A DNA stretch of 64,000 nucleotides from Burkholderia sp. USMB20 (GTDB lineage: Bacteria > Pseudomonadota > Gammaproteobacteria > Burkholderiales > Burkholderiaceae): contig NZ_JTAN02000021.1 in assembly GCF_000949135.2 (NCBI RefSeq), positions 372,001 to 436,000 of the forward strand, written 5' to 3'. The notes beneath the pieces were generated by a model that saw only the letters and a program-made list of their open reading frames with translations, was not told where the DNA came from and did no database searches. Positions 28,835 to 38,013 of this stretch are shown here, one piece after another (the first letter of the stretch is position 1; each line of letters begins with the position of its first letter). The position numbers were made by a program, and so were the translations under genes.

Positions 28835-29266
28835 TCAGCGCTCGGCCGGAAAGCGGTCCTGCAATGCGTGCAGCCAGCGCGCGACGACGTCGAGTTCGGC
28901 GTCGGAAAAGCCGTCGCACAGCTTGCCGTTCAGCTCGCGCAGCGCCACGCGCGCGCGCTTGAGCGCCGCGTGTCCTTCGTCGGTCAGGAACAGTCGCGTT
29001 GCGCGCCCGTCGTCCGAATCGGCGTGACGCGCGAGCAGGCCGGCCTTCGCCATCCGGTCGGCGAGCCCCGTCATCGCGGACGGCGCCAGTTGCAGCGCCG
29101 CACCGACTTCGCCGATCAGCGCGCCGTCCCGCCTCGCGAGGCAGAACAGCACGCCGGCCTGCGCGGCACTCGCGCGCGCATCGGTCTCGGCCTTGCGGTC
29201 GACCCAGCGCTGCACGCGCCGCTGGCCGATGGTCAACAGGAAAAACAGTCGTCGGTCTTCGCTCAA
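28835..29266 (-). CDS. MarR-family transcriptional regulator
   Basis: A 143-residue winged-helix protein: FFLLTIGQRRVQRWVD helix, SAAQAGVLFCLA, recognition helix APSAMTGLADRMAKAGLLARHADSDDGRATRLFLTDEG (wing), then a dimerisation helix. The start assigned is TTG at 29266 (reading MSEDRRLFF), because it overlaps the stop of the upstream hydrolase gene by 4 nt (TTGA) and gives normal MarR length. Neighbouring palindromes upstream of the hydrolase gene look like its operators, so autoregulation of the hydrolase-marR operon is likely. Confidence 0.88.
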   Translation of the reverse strand: MSEDRRLFFLLTIGQRRVQRWVDRKAETDARASAAQAGVLFCLARRDGALIGEVGAALQLAPSAMTGLADRMAKAGLLARHADSDDGRATRLFLTDEGHAALKRARVALRELNGKLCDGFSDAELDVVARWLHALQDRFPAER

Positions 29267-30180
29267 GCTCGGTTCCCGGCTGCAATGGAAAGGGACGGGC
29301 GACCCGCATCGCGCGGCGCGTCGAGCGCCTGCGCGAGCCAGTCGGCGACCGCGGGCCACAGCACCGTGCCCGGCCGGCTGCGGAAGAAGCCCATGTGTCC
29401 GACCGGCCCGCTGCCCGCGGCGTGCGGATCGATCTGGCGGCGTTCGACGGCCGCCCGGGTCAGGTAGCTTACCAGCAGGTCGATCGCGGGCGGGTTCGCC
29501 CACGGATCGTCGTCGAAGCCGAGCACGAGGATCGGCAGTTGCTGCTTCGAGAAGCGCTCGGCCGCGCCGAGCGTCGGATCGTCGAAGAAGTAGCGCGGCA
29601 GCGTGGTCCAGCGGCTCCATTCGCGGAACACGCCGGCCGGGAGGTCCTCGCCGAGGCCGAGCCGCTTGCCGGGCACGTAGCCGAGCAGCGCGGACGCGAG
29701 CGGGCCGAGCACGCGCAGGATCAGCCGCACCTTCAGCCGCTCGGCCGCGCGGGCGATCAGCCGCGTGCTGCCCGCGTGCGCGGCGACGAGCACGGCCGCG
29801 CGCAGGTGCGCGGTGCCGGCCGACAGCCCGATCGCATGGCCGCCGACGCTATGCCCGACCGCCAGCAGCGGCAGCCCGTCGTGCGTAGCGCGCGCCCACG
29901 CGATCGCGGCGCCGACGTCGAGCTCGACCCAGTCGCGCATGCGGGCCTGCAGCGCGCTCAGCCGCGCGGGCCGCGACGCGCCGATGCCGCGATAGTTGTA
30001 GGTGAGCGCCGCGAAGCCGCGTTCGGTAAGGAAGCGCGCGAAGCCCGCGTAGAGCCGCTCCGGCACGGCGGTGGCCGGATGGATCAAGACCAGCGCACGC
30101 GGCGGCGCGTCCGGTGACCACAGCGTGCCGCGCAGCGTGTAGCCGTCGGCGGCGGAAAACTCGATGGGTTCTGACGTCAT
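29263..30180 (-). CDS. Alpha/beta-hydrolase
   Basis: A 305-residue serine-hydrolase-fold protein. It has a VLIHPATAVPERLYAGFARFL lid region after the first strands, nucleophile elbow GHSVGGHA (near residue 105), an acid in LGFDDDPWANPP near residue 225 and His in PVGHMGFFRSR near residue 270. GAGG precedes the ATG at 30180. The operon continues into MarR by a 4-nt overlap, and paired palindromes lie 23-70 bp upstream. The natural ester or amide substrate is unknown; regulation by a small aromatic or lipid ligand through MarR is plausible. Confidence 0.85.
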   Translation of the reverse strand: MTSEPIEFSAADGYTLRGTLWSPDAPPRALVLIHPATAVPERLYAGFARFLTERGFAALTYNYRGIGASRPARLSALQARMRDWVELDVGAAIAWARATHDGLPLLAVGHSVGGHAIGLSAGTAHLRAAVLVAAHAGSTRLIARAAERLKVRLILRVLGPLASALLGYVPGKRLGLGEDLPAGVFREWSRWTTLPRYFFDDPTLGAAERFSKQQLPILVLGFDDDPWANPPAIDLLVSYLTRAAVERRQIDPHAAGSGPVGHMGFFRSRPGTVLWPAVADWLAQALDAPRDAGRPSLSIAAGNRA

Positions 30181-30202
30181 GGCCGTCCTCGTTCCGGGTG
30201 GG

Positions 30203-30250
30203 TATTTCGTATGCGAAATATAGTTCGCCATGTATTTCGCGTGCGAAATA
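30203..30250. promoter_or_regulatory. Two tandem palindromic operators (probable MarR sites)
   Basis: TATTTCG-N4-CGAAATA occurs twice, at 30203-30220 and 30233-30250. Both have perfect 7-bp arms, and their centres are 30 bp apart (about three helical turns). They lie just upstream of the hydrolase-marR operon. Confidence 0.72.
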
Positions 30251-30327
30251 TCTGTCGAGGGATCATTCGAACGGCGTCCCGCGAAGCCCGGTGAGCGGGG
30301 TCGCTGCGCGGCGATCACTCCATAAAA

Positions 30328-30345
30328 TATTTGCATAGCAGAATA
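30328..30345. promoter_or_regulatory. Degenerate third copy of the MarR-like operator
   Basis: TATTTGC-N4-CAGAATA keeps most positions of the two perfect sites and lies 129 bp before the SsuA-like gene on the opposite strand. The same regulator may act in both directions. Confidence 0.35.
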
Positions 30346-30473
30346 TTGCGTTTGTCTCATGACGCGGATCGCCGTATCTTCACCAGTTCCATCCCGTCCG
30401 CCAGCCGTCGCGCCAGGCGGACCCAGGGGCGACGCCGTCGCGCGGCCGCCCGCCAACCTCCGGGGAGATCACG

Positions 30474-31439
30474 TTGTTGAGCCGAATCGTCACGGCGCTG
30501 CTGCTCGCGCTCGCCGCGCAGCCGGGCATCGCGAAAGACACCGTCACGCTGCGCGTCGGTGAACAGAACTACTTCAACATCCAGGCATCGATGGAGGCGT
30601 CCGGCGTGTTGAAGGACCTGCCTTACACGATCGAGTGGAAGCACTTCCAGGCCGCCGCGCCCGTCGCCGAAAGCCTGAACGGCAATGCGATCGACGTCGG
30701 CTTCCTCGGCGATTCCGCGCTGCTCACGCTGGCCGCGCGCGGCGCGCCGGTGAAAGTCGTCGCGGTGTCGCGGCAGAGCCTCGACGGCGTCGCGATCCTC
30801 GTGCCGAAGAACTCGCCGGTGCGCACCGTCGCCGACCTGCAGGGCAAGACGATTGCGGTCTGGCGCGGCGCGTGGAGCCAGCAGCTCGTGCTGCGCGCGC
30901 TCGAACACGATGGCCTGCGCGCGGATTCCGTCAAGTACGCGTACCTGATGCCGATCGATGCGACCAACGCGCTCGCGAACGGCTCGGTCGACGCCGTGTC
31001 GCTGTGGGAGCCCTTCGTCAGCACGCTCGCGCTGCGGCAGGGCGCCCGTCCCGTGACGACCGCGCAGGGCCTGATGCCCGCGCTCAGCTTCGTCGCCGCG
31101 AACGAGCAGGCGGCCACCGCCAGGCGCGCGGAGATCACCGATTTCCTGAAGCGCGTGGTGGCGGCGCGCCAGTGGGTCGACAGTCATCCGCGCGAGTACG
31201 CGGACCTGTGGGCGAAGCGCGCGAAGCTGGAGCCGGACGTCGCGTACCGCTGGCTCAACAACGCGCACCAGCGCGTGGGCCCGGTCGACGACACGGCCGC
31301 GAAGGATGCGCAGAACACCGCCGACTTCCTGCACAAGGCCGGCGTGATTCCGGTCGCGTACGACACGGCGAAGCTGCTCGACCGCTCGTATGCGGGCGCG
31401 TTCGCGGCGCCCGCGCAGAAGACGGCCGCCGCGCAGTGA
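30474..31439 (+). CDS. Aliphatic sulfonate-type ABC transporter substrate-binding protein (SsuA-like)
   Basis: A 321-residue periplasmic binding protein of the SsuA/NMT1 type: signal peptide MLSRIVTALLLALAAQPGIA, then VTLRVGEQNYF, IDVGFLGDSALLTLAARG, KNSPVRTVADLQGKTIAVWRGAW and a WEPF segment. The start is TTG at 30474, with GGGGAGA 5 nt upstream; no ATG gives an intact signal peptide. It is followed 52 nt later by an SsuD-like monooxygenase. No matching permease or ATPase is adjacent, so it must borrow one. It likely imports a sulfonate or related organosulfur compound. Confidence 0.85.
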   Translation: MLSRIVTALLLALAAQPGIAKDTVTLRVGEQNYFNIQASMEASGVLKDLPYTIEWKHFQAAAPVAESLNGNAIDVGFLGDSALLTLAARGAPVKVVAVSRQSLDGVAILVPKNSPVRTVADLQGKTIAVWRGAWSQQLVLRALEHDGLRADSVKYAYLMPIDATNALANGSVDAVSLWEPFVSTLALRQGARPVTTAQGLMPALSFVAANEQAATARRAEITDFLKRVVAARQWVDSHPREYADLWAKRAKLEPDVAYRWLNNAHQRVGPVDDTAAKDAQNTADFLHKAGVIPVAYDTAKLLDRSYAGAFAAPAQKTAAAQ

Positions 31440-31491
31440 GCGTGCCGCAGCACGCAGCCATTTCCGATCGACGACAAGAAGGACCATCGAC

Positions 31492-32592
31492 ATGCCCGTC
31501 GACATCATCGGCATGATCACCGCGACGCCCGGCGCGGAGGTCGACGTACCGGGCGGGGCCGCCGTCCAGCCCGACTACGTGCGGCGCTTCGCGCAGGCGC
31601 ACGAAGCCGCCGGCTTCGACCAGATCCTGGTCGGCCATTTCAGCAACGCGGCGGACGGCTTCATCGTCGCATCGTTCGCGGCCGCCGCGACCGAACATAT
31701 TCGCATCCTGCTCGCGCACCGGCCGGGCGTGATCGTGCCATCGGCCGCCGCGCGGCAGATCGCGACGCTCGACGTGTTCAGCGGCGGCCGGCTCGCATTG
31801 AACGTCGTGTCGGGCGGCGACGATGCCGATCTTCAGCGCGACGGCGATTTCTTGCCGCACGACGCGCGCTACCGCCGCACCGGCGAATATCTCGACGTGC
31901 TGAAACGCATCTGGCTGGCCGACACGCCGGTCGATCACGACGGCGAGTTCTATCGGCTGCATGGTGCGTCGCCGGTCGTGAAAAGCGCGCAGCAGCCGCA
32001 CGTGCCGATCTATTTCGGCGGTTCGTCGCCGGCCGCGCTGGCCGTGGCCGGGCAGCACGCGGATGTCTATATGACGTGGGGCGAGCCGCTCGCGGCCGTG
32101 CGCGAGCAGATCGCGCGCGTGCGGGCCGCTGCGGCGCCGTTCGGACGCGCGCCGCGCATCAGCGTGTCGTTCCGGCCGATCGTCGCGGACACCGAAGCCG
32201 CCGCGTGGGAGAAGGCCGAGGCGATCCGCGCGCGCGTGCGCGCGGCGCGGCTCGCGAACGGCCAGCCGATCGACGGCCATGCGCCGCAGAACGCCGGCTC
32301 GCAACGCCTGATGGCCGCGGCCGCACAGGGCGACGTGCTCGACGAGCGGTTGTGGATGGGCGTCGCGAACCTGACCGGCGCGCGCTGGAATTCGACCGCG
32401 CTCGTCGGCACGCCGGAACAGGTCGCACGTGCGCTCGGTGCGTATTACAAGCTCGGCGTATCGACGTTCCTGATTCGCGGTTTCGATCCGCTCGACGATG
32501 CGCTGGATTACGGACGCAAGCTGATTCCTGCGATCCACGCGCACATCGCGGAACTCGACCACCATCGCGATCGCGCGGCGCTGACGGCGTAG
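31492..32592 (+). CDS. FMNH2-dependent alkanesulfonate monooxygenase-like protein (LLM class)
   Basis: A 366-residue luciferase-like monooxygenase starting MPVDIIGMITATPG at 31492. It follows the SsuD/MsuD pattern: HEAAGFDQILVGH, RILLAHRPGVIVPSAAARQ, LDVFSGGRLALNVVSGGDDADLQRDGD and PIYFGGSSPAA. SsuD-type enzymes use reduced FMN from a separate reductase to release sulfite from alkanesulfonates. No reductase gene is nearby. Cotranscribed with the SsuA-like gene, it forms a small organosulfur unit convergent with the six-gene operon that follows. Confidence 0.88.
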   Translation: MPVDIIGMITATPGAEVDVPGGAAVQPDYVRRFAQAHEAAGFDQILVGHFSNAADGFIVASFAAAATEHIRILLAHRPGVIVPSAAARQIATLDVFSGGRLALNVVSGGDDADLQRDGDFLPHDARYRRTGEYLDVLKRIWLADTPVDHDGEFYRLHGASPVVKSAQQPHVPIYFGGSSPAALAVAGQHADVYMTWGEPLAAVREQIARVRAAAAPFGRAPRISVSFRPIVADTEAAAWEKAEAIRARVRAARLANGQPIDGHAPQNAGSQRLMAAAAQGDVLDERLWMGVANLTGARWNSTALVGTPEQVARALGAYYKLGVSTFLIRGFDPLDDALDYGRKLIPAIHAHIAELDHHRDRAALTA

Positions 32593-32617
32593 GAAACGAC
32601 GGCCCGCCCACGTCGAT

Positions 32618-32661
32618 TCGCCCCGGCCTCTTCTTTACGGGATGCCGGGGCGATTTCATTT
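32618..32661 (+). terminator. Terminator after SsuD-like gene
   Basis: A 10-bp stem (TCGCCCCGGC 32618-32627 with 32644-32653) followed by TTTCATTT, 25 nt past the stop. Confidence 0.75.
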
Positions 32662-32682
32662 GCTGCGCGACCGATGCGCAGT

Positions 32683-32718
32683 TCGCTGTGCCGACGCAAC
32701 GACGCGTCGGCACAGCGA
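32683..32718. terminator. 15-bp perfect hairpin downstream of the minus-strand sulfur operon
   Basis: 32683-32697 pairs perfectly with 32704-32718 around a 6-nt loop. It lies 17 bp beyond the stop of the minus-strand binding-protein gene and probably ends that operon, although no T-tract follows. Confidence 0.65.
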
Positions 32719-32735
32719 CACATCGGCACATCGAA

Positions 32736-33668
32736 TCAAAACGACGGCAATCCCGGCGGATTCGTCTCCGCGCGCGCGACCGCCTCGCTCTGCAACCCCC
32801 AGCGCGCCAGCGCCTGCCCGTAGCGGCCGTTGCCAATCAGCGCGTTCGTCGCGAGCGTCAGCGCCGGCGCGAGCCCGCTGCCGCGGCGCGTCGCGATCGC
32901 GACGTCCGCATTCGCGGGCCAGCCCGCGTTGACGACGCCGACCCGCCGGATCTTGCCGTCGCGCGCGGCTTCGTACGCGAGCGACGCGTTCGGATTCAGC
33001 TCGGCATCGGCGCGGCCCGACAGCAGCGCGACGCGTGCCGCCGCATCGTCGTCGAAATAGAGCAGTTCGGTCGGCTTCAGCCCTTGCGCGACGTTGCGCC
33101 GGCTCCATTCGAGCAGGATGCGCTCCTGGCTCGTCCCCGCGCCCGTGATGACGCGCAGGCCGGCGACGTCCTTCGGTTCGGCGATCTTCGCGATCGGGCT
33201 CGCGGTGCGCACGTAGAAGCCGTGCAGCCCGAGCCGGTAGGTCGTGAAGTCGTATTTCTCCTTGCGCTTCTCGGTCACGCCGACGTTCGAGATCACCGCG
33301 TCGTACTTGCCCGACGTGAGCCCGAGCGGCCAGTCGGCCCATGCGATCGGCACCAGCACCAGCGTGCGGCCGAGCGCGTCGGCGACGAGCTGCGCATAGT
33401 CGGGATCGGCACCGACCACGGTGCGTGCGTCGGTCGCATAGGTCGATACCGGTGGCGCGTGCGGCGAGATCGCGACCGTGAAGGCCCCGTCGCGTACCCA
33501 GCGGTAGTTGCTTGCCGCGCGAATCGCCGCATCGTCGCGCGATGCGCGGATCCGGCCGGCCTGGCGCGGATCGAGGTCCGCCGTCGCGGCGGCGGCCTCG
33601 GCCGCGTGCCACCGGAGGCCGGCGGCGGCCGCCAGCGTGGCGGTGATGAACTGGCGTCGGTCGATCAT
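32736..33668 (-). CDS. Polar amino-acid-type ABC transporter substrate-binding protein 2
   Basis: A 310-residue periplasmic binding protein (SBP_bac_3 type) starting MIDRRQFITATLAAAAG, a signal peptide with an RR that could be Tat-like. The mature domain shows PPVSTYATDARTVVGADPDYA, PIAWADWPLGLTSGKYDAVISN and KRKEKYDFTTYR. It is a clear paralog of the binding protein at 38014. The two copies bracket the transporter and monooxygenase genes of this operon, as TcyJ and TcyK do in Bacillus. It is the last gene of the operon, 34 nt after the fused transporter. Likely ligand: a cystine-like or S-substituted cysteine (inference). Confidence 0.88.
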   Translation of the reverse strand: MIDRRQFITATLAAAAGLRWHAAEAAAATADLDPRQAGRIRASRDDAAIRAASNYRWVRDGAFTVAISPHAPPVSTYATDARTVVGADPDYAQLVADALGRTLVLVPIAWADWPLGLTSGKYDAVISNVGVTEKRKEKYDFTTYRLGLHGFYVRTASPIAKIAEPKDVAGLRVITGAGTSQERILLEWSRRNVAQGLKPTELLYFDDDAAARVALLSGRADAELNPNASLAYEAARDGKIRRVGVVNAGWPANADVAIATRRGSGLAPALTLATNALIGNGRYGQALARWGLQSEAVARAETNPPGLPSF

Positions 33669-33702
33669 CGTCGGTTGCCTCGCAGGTCGTGAGCGGCATG
33701 CA

Positions 33703-35490
33703 TTAGAGCACCCGCGACAGGAACGCGCGCGTGCGCGGATGGGCCGGCGCGTCGAGCACGACGGCGGGCGGCCCCGACTCGACGATGCGGCCGCGCTCCA
33801 TGAACAGCACGTTGTCCGCGACTTCGCGCGCGAAGCCGATCTCGTGCGTGACGATCACGAGCGTGGTGCCCGAGCGTGCGAGCTCCTTGATCACGTCGAG
33901 CACTTCGTTGACCAGTTCGGGATCGAGCGCCGACGTCGGCTCGTCGAACAGCAGCACCTTCGGGCGCAATGCGAGCGCGCGCGCGATTGCGACACGCTGC
34001 TGCTGGCCGCCGGACAGCTGGCGCGGGTACGCATCGGCTTTATCGGCGAGGCCGACGCGCGCGAGCAGCGTGCGCGCGGTGCGTTCGGCGGCCTCGCGCG
34101 TGGCGCCGCCGACGGCGACCGGCGCCTCGATCAGGTTCTCGAGCACCGTCAGGTGCGGAAACAGGTTGAAGTTCTGGAACACCATGCCGACCGCCGTGCG
34201 GCGCTTCAGCACGTCGCGCTCCTTCAGCTCGTGCAGCACGTCGCCGTCGCGCCGATAGCCGATCAGCTCGCCGTCGATGTCGATGAAGCCGTCGTCGACA
34301 CGCTCGAGATGGTTGATGGTGCGCAGCAGCGTCGACTTGCCCGAACCGGACGGCCCGACGATCACCGTCACGCTGCCGCGCGGTGCGACGAACGACACGT
34401 TGTCGAGTACGCGCTGCATGCCGAACTGCTTCGATACGTTGTGCACGGCGACTTCGCCGCCGGTGCGCGGCACCGGAGCGGCCGCGGCGTCATCGTGAGC
34501 CGCCGCGCCGGTTGCCGTTGCGTTGCGCGCCGCCGCATGCCGCCACAGCGCACTGACGCGCGCCAGCACGAACGTCAGCGCCGACGGCGGCGGGTTGCGC
34601 AGCGCGCCGCGCGCATAGTGGCGCTCGACCTGCACCTGGATCGCGGACAGCACGGTCAGGATGATCAGGTACCAGACGGTCGCGACCATCAGCAGCGGAA
34701 TCACTTCGAGATTGCGGCGATAGATCACCTGCACCGTGTAGAACAGCTCGGGCATCGCGAGCACGTAGACCATCGACGTGCCTTTCGCGAGCGAGATCAG
34801 GTCGTTGAACGCGGTCGGCAGGATCGCGCGCATCGCCTGCGGCAACACGATCCGCGTGGTCTGGCGGCCGCGCGGCAGGCCGAGTGCGGCGGCCGCTTCG
34901 AGCTGCCCCTGGTCGACCGCGAGTATGCCGCCGCGAATCACTTCCGCGGAAAACGCCGCGTGGTTCAGCGAGAGGCCGAGCACGGCCGCGAGGAACGGGC
35001 TGATCAGCTCGGTGGTCGGCGTGTCGAACCATACGATGTCGGTGAACGGCACGCCGAGCCGCACGTGTTCGTACAGGTAGCCGAGATTGTTGAGGATCAG
35101 CAGCAGCACGATCAGCGGAATCGACCGGAACAGCCACACGAAGGTCCATGCGCTCGCCGCGAGCACGCGCGAGCGCGACAGCCGGGCCAGCGCGACGAAC
35201 CCGCCGAGCGCGAAGCCGAACACCGCGCCGAGCAGCGTCAGCACCAGCGTGCGCGCGAGCCCGGACAGCACCGGCGGCGACAGGAACCACTCCGCGAACA
35301 CCGGCCAGCCCCATTGCGGGTTGCCGAGGATCGAATACAGCACGAGTGCGATCAGCACGAGCGCGAGCACGGTGCCGACGGTGCGCGACCGGTGCCGGGC
35401 CGGCACGATCCGCAGGTGCGTGCCGGCGTCGCGGGCGCGGGAGGGGGAGAGCGGCGGCACTGCGCCGCCGAGATGGGTCGTGTCGCTCAT
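33703..35490 (-). CDS. Fused amino-acid ABC transporter permease-ATPase
   Basis: A single 595-residue protein combining a HisMQ-type permease and a GlnQ/TcyN-type ATPase. Permease: about six membrane segments between residues 40 and 290, with the EAA loop at 198-219. Linker 320-345 is Ala-rich. ATPase: Walker [10 protein letters not shown] (379-387), Q-loop [11 protein letters not shown], signature LSGGQ (492-496), Walker [13 protein letters not shown] (513-524). Such permease and ATPase parts are normally separate genes. The start MSDTTHLGG at 35490 has GAGG upstream. It presumably works with the two flanking binding proteins. Confidence 0.92.
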   Translation of the reverse strand: MSDTTHLGGAVPPLSPSRARDAGTHLRIVPARHRSRTVGTVLALVLIALVLYSILGNPQWGWPVFAEWFLSPPVLSGLARTLVLTLLGAVFGFALGGFVALARLSRSRVLAASAWTFVWLFRSIPLIVLLLILNNLGYLYEHVRLGVPFTDIVWFDTPTTELISPFLAAVLGLSLNHAAFSAEVIRGGILAVDQGQLEAAAALGLPRGRQTTRIVLPQAMRAILPTAFNDLISLAKGTSMVYVLAMPELFYTVQVIYRRNLEVIPLLMVATVWYLIILTVLSAIQVQVERHYARGALRNPPPSALTFVLARVSALWRHAAARNATATGAAAHDDAAAAPVPRTGGEVAVHNVSKQFGMQRVLDNVSFVAPRGSVTVIVGPSGSGKSTLLRTINHLERVDDGFIDIDGELIGYRRDGDVLHELKERDVLKRRTAVGMVFQNFNLFPHLTVLENLIEAPVAVGGATREAAERTARTLLARVGLADKADAYPRQLSGGQQQRVAIARALALRPKVLLFDEPTSALDPELVNEVLDVIKELARSGTTLVIVTHEIGFAREVADNVLFMERGRIVESGPPAVVLDAPAHPRTRAFLSRVL

Positions 35491-35549
35491 GTCGGTGAGG
35501 GTCCTCGATCGAGTTGGCCGGAAGCGCCGCGCGAGGCGGCGCGTCGGCG

Positions 35550-36908
35550 TCATGCGTGCGCTTCGGCCGCGTCGTCCTGTTGCTGCACCGCGCCGGGCGC
35601 CGCATGGCGGCTCGCCTTGCGCGGCAGGCCGAGATGGTCGCGCAGCGTGCTGCCCGGCAGGTCGCGGCTGTAGCGGCCGCGCGCCTCGAGTGCCGGAATC
35701 ACGAGGTCGATGAAGTCGTCGACGCCCTGCGCCTGTACCGGGAAGCCGAGGATGAAGCCGTCGCCGGCACCGGCGTCGTGCCAGCGGATCAGCGCGTCGG
35801 CGACGTGCTCGGCCGTGCCGATGAAGTTCGGGCGCGGCGTCGCGACGGCGAGCGCAGTCTCGCGCAGCGTGAGGTGCTTGCGCTTCGCGTCGGCCTTGAT
35901 CCGGTCGGTGGTCGAGCGGAAGCTGTTGCGGCCGATGTCGCCGAGTTCCGGGAACGGCGCATCGAGCGCGTACTGCGTGAAATCGTGGTGGTCGAAATAG
36001 CGGCCGAGATACGCGAGCGCTTCGTCGATCGTCAGCAGGTCGCGGATCGCCTGGTATTTGTCTTCCGCCTCGGCGGCCGTGCGGCCGACGATCGGCCCGA
36101 TGCCCGGGAAGATCTTCACGTCGCCGGGCTGCCGCCCGTGCTCGACCGCGCTTTGCTTCACGCGCCGCGTGAACGCGGCCGTTTCGTCGAGCGACGGCGA
36201 GTGCGTGAACACGGCGTCCGCGTACTTGCCCGCGAGCCCGATGCCGGTGTCGGACGAGCCGGCCTGGAAGATCACCGGCTGCCCCTGCGGCGAGCGCTGG
36301 ATGTTCAGCGGGCCGGCAACCTGGAAGAAGCGGCCGTGGTGATCGAGCGTGTGGAGCTTGTCGCGATCGAAGAAGCGACCGGTCGCGCGATCGCGCACGA
36401 ACGCGTCGTCGTCCCAGCTATCCCACAGACCCTGCACGACCTCGAGGTATTCGTCGGCGATCTCGTAGCGCAACTCGTGATCGGGATGCGCCTTGCCGAA
36501 ATTCTTCGCGGTGCCTTCGAGCGGCGTCGTCACGACGTTCCAGCCCGCGCGACCGCCGCTGATCGTGTCGAGCGACGCGAGCTGGCGCGCGACCGTGAAC
36601 GGCTCGCTGTACGACGTCGAGATCGTGCCCGCGAGGCCGATCTTCTTCGTCGCGACCGCGAGCGCCGACAGCACGGTGAGCGGCTCGAAGCGGTTCAGGA
36701 AGTGCGGGATCGACTTCTCGTTGATGTAGAGGCCGTCCGCGACGAACGCGAACGCGATGCCGGCGGCTTCCGCCTTGCGCGCGATGCCGATCGCGAAGTC
36801 GAGGTTGATGCTCGCGTCCGGCGGGTTGCTCGGGTGCCGCCATGCGTTCATGTGGCTGCCTGCGCCTTGCAGCATCAGGCCGAAGGGAATCGATCGTCGG
36901 GTCGTCAT
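35550..36908 (-). CDS. LLM-class flavin monooxygenase, NtaA/DszA/SnaA type (CmoJ-like)
   Basis: A 452-residue FMNH2-dependent monooxygenase of the NtaA/SnaA/DszA group: LMLQGAGSHMNAWRHPSNP, KAEAAGIAFAFVADG, SGGRAGWNVVTTPLEGTAKNFGK, PQGQPVIFQAGSSDTG and FPGIGPIVG. In B. subtilis, the related YtnJ (CmoJ) opens S-alkylated cysteines in the ytm operon. The gene is 7 nt from the next monooxygenase gene and within a six-gene minus-strand operon. The likely substrate is an N-acetylated S-substituted cysteine or similar thioether (inference from operon content). Confidence 0.87.
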   Translation of the reverse strand: MTTRRSIPFGLMLQGAGSHMNAWRHPSNPPDASINLDFAIGIARKAEAAGIAFAFVADGLYINEKSIPHFLNRFEPLTVLSALAVATKKIGLAGTISTSYSEPFTVARQLASLDTISGGRAGWNVVTTPLEGTAKNFGKAHPDHELRYEIADEYLEVVQGLWDSWDDDAFVRDRATGRFFDRDKLHTLDHHGRFFQVAGPLNIQRSPQGQPVIFQAGSSDTGIGLAGKYADAVFTHSPSLDETAAFTRRVKQSAVEHGRQPGDVKIFPGIGPIVGRTAAEAEDKYQAIRDLLTIDEALAYLGRYFDHHDFTQYALDAPFPELGDIGRNSFRSTTDRIKADAKRKHLTLRETALAVATPRPNFIGTAEHVADALIRWHDAGAGDGFILGFPVQAQGVDDFIDLVIPALEARGRYSRDLPGSTLRDHLGLPRKASRHAAPGAVQQQDDAAEAHA

Positions 36909-36915
36909 GGGCGCG

Positions 36916-37974
36916 TCACGCGTTCTGGTCGGGGGAAAGGGAGCGAAGGGAGCGGTCGGCCGCGAGGGCCGCCTGCACGCGGGTGATCGACTGCGCGCCG
37001 CCGAGCCATTCGGCCGACGCGAGCCGTGCCGCGTAATCGGTCACCGGCGAGTCGATCACGAACGCGTCGACGTCCAGCCGCCGGCTCAGCGCGTCGAGCG
37101 CGCGGTGGATGCGTTCGGGCGTATCGGCCAGCACGGTCGGGCGCAACTCGTCGATCCGGTAGTCGGACGCGCCGCTTTGCCGCGCGAATTCGGCCGCGGC
37201 CTGCGCGCTCGCCAGGTTGAAGCTCTGGCCGCCGGCGAACTGCAGCTTGAAGATCTTCAGCGGCCCGATCAGTTGCTCTGCCTCGTCGCGGGTCGGTGCG
37301 GCGACCGCGTACAGCGCGACGAGCGCTCGCGTGCCGCCTGCGTCGCGGTAGGCGGCCAGCGAGCGTTCGAGGTTCGCGTCGTCGCCGTTGAAGTGCCCCG
37401 CATAGCAGAAGCGCCAGCCGTGGCGGGCGGCGAGCGCACCGCTGTCGGGCGAGCCGCCGAGCAGGATGCGTTCGGGCGCGTGCGGCGGCACCGGCATCGC
37501 GACCGCGCCGGCGAGCGGATGATCTTCGGCGACACCCCAGCCGAGGAACGCATCGAGTTCGGCGAGCTGGCCCGCGAAGCCCGGCTTTTTCGCCTTGTCG
37601 TGAAACCACTGCAGCGCGCGCGTGGTCAGCGGCAGCCCGCCGGGCGCCTTGCCGACGCCGAGATCGACGCGGCCCGGCCCGAGTGCGGCGAGCAGCTTGA
37701 AGGTTTCGGCGACCTTGAACGGGCTGTAGTGCTGCAGCATCACGCCGCCCGAACCGATGCGAATGCGCGACGTGTGCGCGAGCAGGTGCGCGACGACGAT
37801 CTCCGGCGCGGAGCTGGCGAAGCCGGGCGCGCCGTGATGCTCGGCGACCCAGAAGCGCTCGTAACCGAGCTGTTCGGCGCGCTGCGCGAGGGTCGTCGAG
37901 AAGCGCAGCGCGTCGGCGGCGGTCGCGCCGTCGGCGATCGGACTCTTGTCCAGCAATGAAAGCGAGTAAGCCAT
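36916..37974 (-). CDS. LLM-class flavin monooxygenase, MsnO8/YtmO-like (CmoO-like)
   Basis: A 352-residue luciferase-like protein: YSLSLLDKSPIADG, YERFWVAEHHGAPGFASSAPEI, RIRIGSGGVMLQHYSPFKVAE, LGPGRVDLGVGKAPGG and PPHAPERILLGGSPDSG. The AEHH and SGGVMLQHYSP motifs mark the group often named MsnO8 or YtmO-like. The second monooxygenase of the operon is 7 nt away, as cmoO and cmoJ co-occur in Bacillus. No flavin reductase is in the operon, so both enzymes would need reduced flavin from elsewhere. Confidence 0.87.
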   Translation of the reverse strand: MAYSLSLLDKSPIADGATAADALRFSTTLAQRAEQLGYERFWVAEHHGAPGFASSAPEIVVAHLLAHTSRIRIGSGGVMLQHYSPFKVAETFKLLAALGPGRVDLGVGKAPGGLPLTTRALQWFHDKAKKPGFAGQLAELDAFLGWGVAEDHPLAGAVAMPVPPHAPERILLGGSPDSGALAARHGWRFCYAGHFNGDDANLERSLAAYRDAGGTRALVALYAVAAPTRDEAEQLIGPLKIFKLQFAGGQSFNLASAQAAAEFARQSGASDYRIDELRPTVLADTPERIHRALDALSRRLDVDAFVIDSPVTDYAARLASAEWLGGAQSITRVQAALAADRSLRSLSPDQNA

Positions 37975-38013
37975 GGTGTTCGGCGTTCCTGCGAAGGCGT
38001 GAAGGGGCGGCGC

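Noticed and set aside
30474-32592. Complete ssu alkanesulfonate operon
   Set aside because: Only SsuA-like and SsuD-like genes are present. No ssuB, ssuC or reductase was found, so the full operon name was not applied.
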